DNA from: Hypomesus transpacificus
Taxonomy: Eukaryota; Chordata; Actinopteri; Osmeriformes; Osmeridae
Direction of reading: 5' to 3'
NCBI RefSeq assembly: GCF_021917145.1
Contig: NC_061061.1
Span: forward strand, 3,915,390-3,979,389
DNA length: 64,000 nucleotides
Below the pieces are notes generated by a model, which searched no databases, was not told where the DNA came from, and saw nothing but the letters and a program-made list of their open reading frames with translations. Position numbers and translations under genes: made by a program. Shown piece after piece: positions 22,686 through 33,463 of the stretch (position 1 is the first letter of the stretch; each line of letters starts with the position of its first letter).

Positions 22686-22733
22686 AACACTACTGTGCAT
22701 AAAAACAATGTTTCCATATTTGCAGATGCAAAG

Positions 22734-25700
22734 ATGGCAGCCGTCAGAGCAAAGTCATTCCGCCGTGCTGGAAGTCTGATGAGGAGCAAATCTGAGGGCA
22801 CACTAATTGATTTAGATGATAATGGAACACTCAACATCAACAATTTGAATGGTAATACAATTAGCTAAAAAGTGAAGTGTGAAATAATGTTATACAAATA
22901 CGGAAGTTACCTCAACTTATTTGTAGTCTTAACATTTACATTTGTGAGGTAACTTGCATAAGAGCAATACTTTGATACAAACATTGGATATCTTTTCAGG
23001 TAGTTACATTTCACATCTAGTGACAAAGCATTCTGAGTGGCCAGTTTTACAGCCAGAGGTAAAGCATGAAACTCAGACCAATCCGTTCTGGAGCAAGTTG
23101 TCTGGATCCAACCCATTTCTTGATGACATCGTACACAAAGATGAAAACAGTGGCAGTGTATCGATTCTGCAGGAGGATCCGTCCTCTCTTTTTGGTGGTG
23201 TCAATGATGACACCTTAAGCACATCCTCAGATGAAAGTCGTTCCACCCATTTTCTGGGTGCCAGACATAAAAGCTCCAACCAGTCTGGTCGGTGGAGAAG
23301 TGCCTCCGATATTCTTGATGACCTGGAGAAAAGGGAGACAAAAAGGGAGAGTAGGGATACTAGCCTCAAAATATCTGGCTCATTCATGAACCCAGATTTT
23401 GAGTGGTTAAAGAATGACAGAGAGGCCTACAAAATGGCGTGGTTGAGTCACAGACAATTGACAAGGTCTTGCCTAGACCTTGGCCTGATAAGTCAGAGTC
23501 CAGGATGGGCCCAGACTCAGGCCGCTGACTCCCAGGTGATCTGCAAGATCGGTCACGCTGGAGGGTCAATGCAGCTACCAGACACTGACATTAGTGTCCA
23601 TATCCCAGAAGGCCATGTATCCCCAGGGGAGATTCAGGAAATCGTACTAAAAGCTATCCTTGAGCCTCCCCGCGGCCTTAACAACAACTACACGACAACC
23701 ATGAGTCCTCTTCTGGAAATGAGAGTAAACAACCTCAACACAAAGGAATGCATCATGCTGGAGATGAAAATGGCTGGGGATGTCAAGAAGGACCCTTTGA
23801 GTCAGGTCATGACAACTTTCGTGGGACTTGTGTCCCACAAGAGAGAGGGACCTTACCAAAAGGTAAAAGACTGTTACATTTACAAAAACATGATGCAGAT
23901 GAAGTTGCAGGACTTGAAGTCACACTTTTACGTTATTGTCTGTGCGGAGGCCTCTGCTATCCAGCCCCCTGCTACATCAGTTTGGGATTATCTGGACCGC
24001 CACATCAACTTGGCGGTTTACGGCCCAAGGTATATCCATCCTTCCTTCAAAGTCGTCGTAGTTGTCTCTTGCCACGAAAACATCCCACTGAGACTTCCAT
24101 TCTCAGACATCCACAGGGGGAGCAGAAATCTTCCACCTCTTGTGCTGCAGCTGTGGGGGAAGCATCAGTTCATGCCAGCGAAAATGGACAACCTGAATAT
24201 CGCAACCAATATCACTGATTCAAAGTTTGAAGTCAAGGACGAGGACAAAAGAAAGGAGGTGAAACAAGGGCTCCTCAAGCTGGGCAAGGTTCTTCATCTG
24301 CCACTCGAGCTCACCAAGGTTGGTAGCGGGGAGATTACCTCCTTCAAACTGAACCTCCAGCTACGAGATTCAAACTGTGTGACTCTGACACAGTTCCAGG
24401 TCCAATCCCCTGCTGTAGCACATATTAGGTCAGAGAAGCGAGGCCCTAGACGACTGGACCAGCGGAAGGAGATTGGAAGATCCTTGCCCATCCATGAGGA
24501 AGCTATTCAAGAATTCCCTCAATTCCAGTCCAGACCTGTGAACTTGCAGTGGTACGGCGTGGCTCTGAAATCAGTGATCCGCCAGCCACGCGTGGCGTAC
24601 CTTCTGGAATACTTCAAGGGGGACACGGTGGCCCTCCTGTCCAGGGAGAAGGTGAGGTCAGTGGGCCAGTCGAGGGTGAAGGAATGGTACATCGGTTTTC
24701 TCCGAGGCAAGACTGGCTTAGTTCATTGCAAAAATGTCAAGCTCATCACTAGAGACCAAGTGATTGACTTCACTGGCATCAACATGACCACCGATGTGCT
24801 TCTGGAAAACATGACACTGCCGTTTAAGAAGCTAACCTACATGTACTCAGCCATCCAGAACCTCGTAACTGAACACATTCCCAGCTGGAGAGGGTTTGCC
24901 GACGCCCTGGGTTACTCTAACCTGTCCTTGGATGTGATCACAAGGAGGCATGCTGAAACAGAGGCCGACCGGGTAGCCTGTGTGCTGGAGAAGCTGAAGG
25001 AAGATTGCCATGCAGAAAAGAGCCTGAAGAAGTTCCAGCATGAGCTTATGATTGTAAGTGCCAAAGTTAAATTGTATTTTTTCTAGGGAAATATTCAACG
25101 CTTTTGCCTAATGTTGATACCGACTTTGCACACGAACAAGTCAATGTTTTCAAAAAATGTTGTATGTCCTCCTAGGGTCTGTTGAAGATTGACGCTCAGG
25201 CCCTCGTGGCACACCTGATTCAAAACACAGTCATCTTGTCAACAGCAGTGGAGCTTGGTATCAGATGGAGAGAGATTGCTGAGCGATTGGGGAAGCTCAC
25301 CAGTGCCCAGATAGCTGGCTACGAGGCACCACATCGAGGGAAGGGTGGAGAAGTCAGTGCCCAGGTCAGCTCCCATGACTATAAACTAGAGCTGTCAAAC
25401 GATTAAAATATTTAATCGCGATTAATCGCATTAATGTCATAGTTAACTCGCGATTGATCTCAATCGCACATTTGTATCTATTTTAAATGTCCCTTTATTT
25501 CTTTTTCATCCATTCTTTTTTCAAATTGTAATGCTCTTATCGACATGGAAAAGTGGTTCGGATTGCTTCGTGCAAATGTTTTTTTTTAAATTGAAAACAA
25601 CATTGCAATCGCCTGGCTTTGACGAGCAGGCGGAGAATTCGCATCAGCTGTGTGCTTGGCTGTGTGCCATCAAAATTATATTTTCGACTCCACGACGTGC

Positions 25701-26492
25701 TGCGATGATAGCTCATTCCCTCCGGCTCAGTTCACAACGACAGAACACACTGATCACTTTGGTCTTGTCAATGGAACCATTTGGCAACCTTTTAAAAGTA
25801 AACTTTCCATTCAGAATCTTATTGGCATCCATTTCGGCGTCTGGCGCTGGCAATCAACTCAAAACATAACGTTAGCCTACTACCAGAGAATGTCTTATAT
25901 CCGTAAACGGGCTCTGCTACGACTGTTTAGCCGGCTCGCAAGCCCAAACAAGTGGGTGTGGCGTGCCTGTTGTTTTGTTTCCGGTCTAGCTAGATCCGGT
26001 GTGGTATTGTAGTTTTTGTAACGTCAGTGGTTGTTGCAACAGAATGTGAAAAAAAACTACAAAGTTTGCTAGGTCAAAAAGAGCGTTAATTGCGCGATAA
26101 AAAAATTGACGCCGTTAATTTGGGTTTGCGTTAACGCCGTTAATAACGCGTTAAACTGACAGCACTACTATAAACCCTTGAAATGATCAATGAATGATAC
26201 ACCTCTAACCTCACTGTTGTCTCAGTTAGTATTCTCTTGTTGATAGTTCTTCATCTGCCTTGTCTCGCAGTCCATGTGGAAACCTGCCTATGACTTCCTG
26301 TATTCCTGGAGCCTGCGGTACGGGAAGGGATACAGGGACATGGTCCAGGACCTCCACTTGGCCCTGGACAAGATGAAGAGCCCCGTCACTAAACAGTGGA
26401 GGCACCTGACTGGAGCTCTGATTACAGTGAACTGTCTAGAGATGTTCCAAGTCTCTGCATTCCCTAACCCTAGAACTCTGAGGACTCGATGA
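22734..26492 (+). CDS. macc1: MACC1 (metastasis-associated in colon cancer 1), 4 coding exons
   Basis: SH3BP4/MACC1-family adaptor linked to clathrin-type endocytosis and to MET signalling in mammals. Coding exons are 22734-22851, 23000-25053, 25176-25364 and 26271-26492, 2583 nt and 860 aa (human 852). The ATG at 22734 has A at -3 and G at +4, and the first exon encodes FRRAGSLMRSKSEGTLIDLDDN, alignable to the mammalian N-terminus. Two NPF endocytic motifs lie at residues 67-69 and 77-79, followed by EWLKNDREAYKMAWLS and SQSPGWAQTQ. A ZU5 domain starts near 215, then UPA. An SH3 domain is at about 575-630 (FKGDTVALL ... EWYIGFLRGKTGLVHCKNV). Death-fold modules fill the C-terminus from about 643. 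All introns keep frame (phases 1, 0, 0). The ORF extension upstream of 23000 is intron, not protein. An out-of-frame ATG at 22726 overlaps the start. Transposons sit just before exon 1, in intron 3 and in the 3' UTR. Confidence 0.95.
25387..26167. mobile_element. Non-autonomous hAT element (781 bp) in macc1 intron 3
   Basis: The left end TAGAGCTGTCAAACGATTAA is inverted as TAGTGCTGTCAGTTTAACG at the right. An exact 8-bp duplication CTATAAAC occurs at 25379-25386 and 26168-26175. The terminal parts are rich in ATTAATCGCG/GTTAACGCC motifs, a pattern common in teleost genomes. The 112-codon frame inside (25531-25869) resembles no transposase I recognise. The left duplication begins 14 bp after the exon 3 donor. 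Confidence 0.92.
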
Positions 26493-26570
26493 AAGATCTT
26501 TGTATGGCCGTAGTTGTCTTGTCACCAATGTTTTTTGTTACAATATGGAATTCTTCCATAAACGTTTCTT

Positions 26571-26727
26571 TTTTTTGGTTGTTCACAATGTTTGCTTCTT
26601 GTTTTGGCTACCCGCAATGCTTTGGGGCTATTTTGTTATTGTCAGTGACCTATGCACTTTGTAAAGCTCTCTCTTGGAAGTCGCTTTGGATAAAAGTGTC
26701 TGCTAAATGAATACATGCAAATGTAAA
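26571..26727 (+). mobile_element. 5'-truncated L2/UnaL2-like 3' end (copy A)
   Basis: About 157 bp ending CTTTGGATAAAAGTGTCTGC then AAATGAATACATGCAAATGTAAA, the L2-clade stem-loop and TGTAA-type tail. It is roughly 90% identical to 35721-35880 along its whole length and has no tRNA head. It lies in the macc1 3' UTR. Confidence 0.75.
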
Positions 26728-27326
26728 GGAAAACAGTGTTAAGTTACTTCATGCTTTTTTGGTCACATACTTAACCTTGATTTTGAAGTAATGACAAAAA
26801 CCATATAGCAATACTGCAATACTGTCCAATGTATCAGATACTTGCATTGTAAAAAATATTACTGCCATCCCTTTATATTTCATAGGAGATATGGACCTGT
26901 TACATTCACTGTAACTTGGATTCAGATTATCAAACTGTGTCAATGAAGTTGTGTTCGTAAGAAAACATTATACAGTGTACCTTGAGTTAAAGACTGAAAA
27001 CGGCTCAAACCAGTTTTGTAATGTTCTGTCTAAAATGTGACACAATGCCCTGTTAGTGAAGCAGTTGGACCAGCTTTGACAACACAAACGTTGTAGTTCT
27101 TATTGCCTTTTTTGTATTTTATGTTCTATGTTCCTTAAACCCACCCTACTCTTCACTTAACATTCTTTATCTTAAACATTCTAATGACTTTAAAAGCTGT
27201 CAAATATTTATGATAGCTTTGGATTGTAAACCATGTTTCAAGGATGTGTTAAAAATATGAAAAGCTTCTTAACTGCCAAAAGCAAACCTCAGTGTTTAGA
27301 GTGCTGCTGTTTACTCTGTGTCTTAA

Positions 27327-27905
27327 AGATCCTGTAAAGTGGAATTGAAAATTAATTTTAAGTTCATCACACCACAGAACAATGTGTTGTTAACTACCCA
27401 TCAAATTCGAATGAAAAAAAATTATGAAAAAGTATGTAAAATTAGGCTTTGAAATCGTGAGAAAATCAGCTTTCTAGCAGTGTACTCTGCCAGAGACTGG
27501 GCGGGAATGTTGCCTTAAGGAACTGAAGCTCCGCCCCCTTAAATTAATTGAATTTAGCAAAAACAGCAACATTAGCTAAATCAATTGCAGATATCAGAAC
27601 AGACCTACCTGCAATCTCTTGAGTGTTTTATGTGTTAATTACTTTGTCTTTGCATCGTACCAGCTGAGTAACAGAATGCAATCGTCTGTTATCTGACGTA
27701 GATAGGTCGCTGTGACGTAGATGGGTTCGGTTTTTGCCCCGCCTTTACAAAACCTGAGCTGAAAATGGAAGATAAACTTTTCAACGGTTTAACTCCACAT
27801 TTCAGTGCGACAAAGTTTTTGCGCTTTGCACATGCTTTCAGGAACTCCTTTCACACATATATAATGTACTGAGAAGCAAATCATGGAATTTGCTTTACAG
27901 CATCT
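27327..27905. mobile_element. TTAA-flanked inverted-repeat element (579 bp)
   Basis: The left end AGATCCTGTAAAGTGGAATT is inverted at the right as AGATGCTGTAAAGCAAATT. TTAA flanks both sides (27323-27326 and 27906-27909), suggesting a piggyBac-type TTAA target. Without a transposase frame the superfamily is uncertain. Confidence 0.7.
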
Positions 27906-28110
27906 TTAAGCCCATACATGAAATGTTCTCAGTGTTGTTGAGCTCTTTGGACGATATTTTGGTACAGGAATGAAATGTATGATAACTAGATGTTTCCAGG
28001 CAATGTCTGAGAAATTGTATTTGACAATGAAGGTCTGTAAAACTATATTTTCTTCAACCTTTGTGAAATGTTAGCTCAGTGTTTGAAGTTTGAATAAATA
28101 TGCCTCAATA

Positions 28111-31100
28111 TGTAGGCTACAGTGTACCTGTTTAGACTGGTCTGTTCTCATCAGTATTAAAGGTAATTGTGAAGTAAGATATGTACATAGAGTAGATGCA
28201 AACTTAAGTCATAGTCTATGCTAGTTGGTCTCTATTTCTTGTTTTGTACAGCTTTGAGTTGTACCTACCCTGTGCTAAGCAGCAGGTAGATGATGCCCCA
28301 CATTGCTTTGTGAGAATGTCAATGCACTTTGTTTTGGTCTCAAACTGTCTACATGAATTATTATTAGGACCTTGTTGCTGTCTGCATTGACCTCAATACA
28401 GAAGTCTGTCAAAGGAGATGGTTAAAAGAGTATTTAAACTTTCTAAAACCTCTTGCTATTTTGATCACATGAACAGAGAATATTCTCTTGGGTAGACACC
28501 TGAAATATCTCATTCATTCCCAGCCCTCCAAATCATTAGTGTTGAACCCGTTCTTGAACCTGTGGACCTGCTTTCTATTTACTTTTCCCAGTTCACTTCG
28601 TTTGACTTTCTCCTTTGTGTTGATCTAAGCCAGTTTCAGTGTGCTTATTCCTTATCACTAAACCAACCCTGAGCTCAGGATGATGATCCTGGTTCTTAGA
28701 CAAAGCAATTCTCCAAAATGGCGACGTGACCTTTTTATTTGAATCTGAAAGACTGCTCATCTCAAACTTAGAGACACCATTGATAGCTATTTCATTCATT
28801 TCATGATTCCTTTGTGATAGTTCTGGATATCCTCAAATGACCAATACAGACATCAGTATTAATGTGGACGGTGCTATCAAGGCATTAAGATACTATAATC
28901 TTCTTAGTTACAATTTGTGACAATACACCTCTATTACTGACAACAGAACACCTTATCTTTCTCGAGCCTCTTTGATATACACACAGTAAACCAAAGACTT
29001 GTCATTAACTGCCATCAAAACAATCCATTAAGGCCCTGCAACATTATAATTCAAGGAGATACTCCTCAGTGGGCACAACATTTCATCTGATTGATGGCTA
29101 AAACTCTGGCAATAATTGGGTGATCTCATTCATCACTGCACTGAGATGGAAGTTAGCTGGGCGCTAGCACAGTTAAGGCTGACCAAGTCAAAACTTTAGC
29201 GTGCTAGGCAGAGGCACAAGGAGCAATCGGAAATTAGAGCGTGGTAGCGCAGGAAATTAGAGCGTGGTTTTGTCCGAGCCAAAACTTCAGCTTGGCCTCT
29301 CATGAACTTTGCTACTCCCAACTTTGACTGTGTAGCGCACATTGTTTGGTGACATGGTCACATAAGGTCCTCCATCACTACCCTGGGGTATACCTAACTG
29401 CCAACCTAAAACCTTTTCCAATAAGGCTTCAGTATAGTTTGTAATTCATGTGCACCTAAATAGAAGAATAAGGATGGCAAAACATTCTGGGCTGAGTTCC
29501 AGTTCTCATTGAGTCCGCAAATTGGAGTCCACCCTTCATGTCAATTAGGGGGCATTCGTCAGAAAAAAAAGAAAGACAAAGAGTTCCTGTTCTAGACAAA
29601 GAGTTGACAAAGCCTTGGTGAGCTAGAACTTCACAGCTATGACACAAAATCCAGTACCAGATTTCCGGTGTCTGTCTAAAGCAAAACGTGGACCATATAG
29701 AGTTTAGTTTCCCTGTGTGCACCTAGCTGTGAGTATCTTAGACTCAAAGTTCTAGACTCAAACTATCAAATTGTTAAAACCTCACTGCCTATTCATCCCA
29801 ACTCAGGACAGTTGTCCGATGTGACAGGCTGGGAAGAATAGTGTCAGATGGGATTTCAAACTGCTTGTCATGATTTCAGCACACATTAGGCATTGATGTG
29901 TCCAAACACATTCTGGTATGGCTCTTGCAATGACTCAAACGGTGTTGCCCTACCTTCCAAAGTGTTTTAAACATGAATCTTTAAAAACATTTTAATTTGA
30001 CACAGCTACTCAACTTTTTCTTGAACTACAGACATTGAGAAAAGTAGGGATATAGTGTGGAGACACATTATCCTCTAACCAATCGCTTGTTTTAAATAGG
30101 AAACATTTTCAACCATGCTCAACATTCCACATGCTCTTAATTCTCAGCAATATGTAGATAATCCTAGCCAGATTATTACAATACAAATCCACTGTGTGTT
30201 AGTGCATGTTAGCTAGAGTCAGCTTGCTAATGCTTTATCCTGTAACTTTTCCAGTGGACAGTTTTAAAGCAAGGCAGGTAGTGCCATAACTTGGTGGGCT
30301 GTTTCCTGAGATGGAGCTGGCCATGACACTGTATTACTTTTAGGGATCAGGTTAATGGCTGCAAAACATCCCCTGGCATCCTATATGTTTTGGACAACAG
30401 CCATAGTGATGAGTGAAATTTAGAGACGTCAGTTAATAAACAAATGAGAACACAGTCATTCAGTGTTTTCACACATCATTGGACATGGCAAGAATCCTAT
30501 GAAGAAGCCCACATTTCATAACCAGAGGTGTCAGATTAGAGTCTCCGTCCCATCATACCTTTCTTCAACCGACAAAATGCTAAACTTACTTTGTACAGAT
30601 CAGCATTCTTTTCTTCGATCACAGTACATGTGCTTGTTTTTATTCATTCGTTTGCCAAACACCTAGAAGAAGTGCTATTAAAAGAAGTGCAGAATTGAGA
30701 TGTGTAGATCTGTTAATTCATGCACTGTATCATCAAACAACCTTGATTATAGAGACAGTTCTTTTCCCATTCACTGATTCATTTACTTGATACCCATGAC
30801 CCTATTTTGATGTTGGCATTATTGCACATCATCATCATACTGCTCATTGACCTCGCACAGTTCATTCCGTGTCTTCTCTGTGGGCACATCAACGTCGGCA
30901 TTCGAAATGCTCTATTTTTGTGTGTACAGTGTCTCATAATACAGTCCATGCTGTCTATATCCCTTTTCAACAAGTCTAAGGAAAGAAGCTTCCAAAACTG
31001 CCTGTCACCACCAAACCAAAGCAGATTGTACAAGAAGTATCTGAAAAAAATATTCCCTTCTGCGCATTCTTAAAGACGGTGAACCTGAGTATAGGGACTA

Positions 31101-31700
31101 GACCCATCGCAGTGAAACCAGACGACCAAACCGAGTAGTGCCCAGGGCAAACTGACAACAGGATGGACACTCTGCCTCTGTAGGTCCCCCCCCCCTTCTT
31201 TCAGATGCAGTGAGGCGGTGAACTTTGCGACTAATGAAATATGACCACTTTTGTTGAGGGAGCTTTTTATAGCATCCCACGCAAGGGCCAAGCATGAAGT
31301 GTCAGCTTATTCAGATAGCAGAGCTTATTACAGTGAACATCGCTGTCTGTATAGGGGTACGTGCTTATGTAATGTTGCATCAGAACTTAAAAATAGGCTT
31401 TGCTTCGGGGGATTGAAGGATAGGACTCAGGGAGTGAATGAATGTAATATCTATGCAACCAGATCAACTTTGAATGAACTATTGAATATGTGGGGTTGTG
31501 AACAATAAGATTCAGGCCAGTGAAGGCTACTCTGGACAATGTTGTTAAATTCCCCCCACTGTTACAACAAGGAACTAATGGAACTGATCACCCGTGCAGT
31601 GTTCAATGAAGCTATGTCAACAACAGTATTGTTTGTGTAAAATTGTGAGTGTAAGCTATCATCATTTAGCCACTTCCCTGCAGAAAGACCACATACCCAG
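28111..31700. other. Intergenic between macc1 and tmem196
   Basis: No supported gene. Minor items are a 23-bp tandem duplication (GGAAATTAGAGCGTGGT, about 29230-29268) and a C10 run near 31187. Short open frames here show no recognisable domain. Confidence 0.55.
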
Positions 31701-32883
31701 TGTATAAACATTATTTACCCTTTTTGACACATTTCTCTGGTCCATTCAGATTTCTTTGCTAAAGTCTAAGCACACCTCTCACTTTAAGATACAATTGTCA
31801 CCATGTTGGGTCATTTATGAAAAACACTGCCGTTCAATAAGTAAACTCAAACCAGCGCAATCAAACATTCGTAACAACCAATTATCCATGTGTAAGCACT
31901 AACAAGCAAATATACTCAACAAGCAATCAGGGGTTTGGAATGAATACAAAGGTAAGCACATCTGTACTTTGAAATCATGGATGCCAATATCAGAGGAAGA
32001 GGCAGAATTGTCAGAATGAGAGGAGGTGGACAAGGGAGAGGAAGAGGCAGAGGAAGACGAAGAGGAAGAGGAATAAGAACAACAATCTCAAATGAGATCC
32101 ATGCCACACTATGACAGAAATCCTTATGACAGAACAACTTTCTCCAAGCCATGGAAGAAGCTTGTGGGGACATAGCTCTGGAGTCTTGACAGGGATGGCT
32201 CAGGCATTCAAGGGTATTTTCCCTGCTGTTTGGCTCGAGGAAACATTGCCTGTGATGTTGAGGAAAATCTCTGGCCTGACCCTGGTCAGAGACAGGATGC
32301 TAACCCAGAGTGAACAGTACAGTGGCGTACTCAAGCCCTGTTACCCAGGTAAAAATGATGTGTTTATATTTCCCCAAATTACAATTTACAGCAATATATT
32401 TGTGTTGTTGACTACGTACCAGTACTACTACTTGTCTACTGTGACCACTACAGTAACAAGAGCTCAAAATGCAATTGCTATATAATGTAAATAGAAAATA
32501 AACAGCCTGTAAGAAAGACAATTGCAGTATTTGTGAGTTTTATGATTTACATCATGTCAAACTCATGAGGTGGAACATATCCAAAATTCTGCGACACGTT
32601 TTAGTCAATGGTTCTTGAAAACCCTTTTCTAATAGTGTTTTCAATTCCTCCCAGCAGTGTGTAAAGGGTATTCAGGAGGTTGAATTTGTTTGAGGGCTTT
32701 GTGTGTATTTTGAATGCAAAGTTAGATAATATGGTTTTGACTACAGTGTTTGATTTTGGGTCAAAAGTCAAGGATGTGGCCAAAACTGTGTAGCTTAGTA
32801 GGAAGATGGGTGTTTAGAGTTTGGAGAAGACACAGTACACATTCACGAAATGTGTCTTATAAATTGAGAAAAACTGTTATACA
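31701..32883 (+). mobile_element. Internally deleted IS630/Tc1-like (DDE_3) transposon relic
   Basis: Imperfect inverted repeats begin TGTATAAACA near 31701 and end with the inverse of TGTATAACAG near 32883; both contain GACACATTTC. An ATG at 31977 opens a 45-codon head rich in RG repeats ending TISNEIHATL, typical of teleost IS630-like transposases, then a stop (32112-32114). At 32149 the frame resumes with a C-terminal segment (MEEACGDIALES, then W-RHSR and a degenerate WPDP region) interrupted by stops. The DDE core between them is absent. It is non-functional. Confidence 0.75.
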
Positions 32884-32929
32884 ATCAACTGACTGGCAAG
32901 TTAAGCGCATTTTATTTACTTCATATCCT

Positions 32930-33058
32930 AACTATTTTTGGAAAGCTTTAAACTAAGATATGAGAGGTCAGAAACTATTTTTGGAAAGCTTTAAACTAAG
33001 ATATGAGAGGTCAGAAACTATTTTTGGAAAGCTTTAAACTAAGATATGAAAGGTCGGA
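32930..33058. repeat. 43-bp tandem repeat, 3 copies
   Basis: The unit starts AACTATTTTTGGAAAGCTTT and ends GAGAGGTCAG; copies start at 32930, 32973 and 33016. The third ends GAAAGGTCGG and runs directly into the palindromic E-box at 33063. Confidence 0.93.
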
Positions 33059-33062
33059 AGAC

Positions 33063-33072
33063 GTCACGTGAC
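33063..33072. promoter_or_regulatory. Palindromic GTCACGTGAC (CLEAR-type E-box) upstream of tmem196
   Basis: GTCACGTGAC is an exact match to the CLEAR element bound by the MiT/TFE bHLH-zip factors. It lies 391 bp upstream of the tmem196 ATG. Function is inferred from the motif only. Confidence 0.4.
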
Positions 33073-33463
33073 ATAAATGGCTGGTGATGCTGCAGCCCTT
33101 CAAAGGCGAGTTCCTACCCCCCCACTCCTCCTGACGAAAAGTTCACGGGCAAGGATGGTGACTTCACCGTGGATGTATATAGTCGCTATCCTGATTTCAG
33201 TGTTTATATGATCAGCATCGCGTTCATCAATGAGTTTCATTTTAAAAATACATGTTTTATTGAGGACGTTCCTGAGAGGAAAATGTATTTCTCCAGATGT
33301 AAAGTAGGATTATTACCTGTGGGAGATGTTTGATTCCATCGAGTGAATTTGGAGCTGTTTGGATTATTTATTTGGGTGCAGTACAAACTACTTGCTGCTC
33401 TTTTTGACCAGGAGGGGTAACCTATTATTTGACCACCACTGAAGGAATGATGTCCGAGAGAAG

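Larger units (their letters stand above)
26493..28110 (+). other. macc1: macc1 3' UTR, repeat-laden, with poly(A) signal
   Basis: From the stop at 26490-26492 the first standard hexamer I see is AATAAA at 28093-28098. The interval contains a UnaL2-like tail and a TTAA-flanked inverted-repeat element (separate entries). The 3' end is inferred. Confidence 0.5.

Noticed and set aside
22954-22999. N-terminal extension of the long macc1 frame
   Set aside because: It begins at a TTG within intron 1; the exon acceptor at 22998-22999 and the upstream ATG exon at 22734 explain the true start.
25531-25869. 112-codon frame inside the macc1 intron
   Set aside because: Lies wholly within a hAT element and shows no transposase motif; not a host gene.
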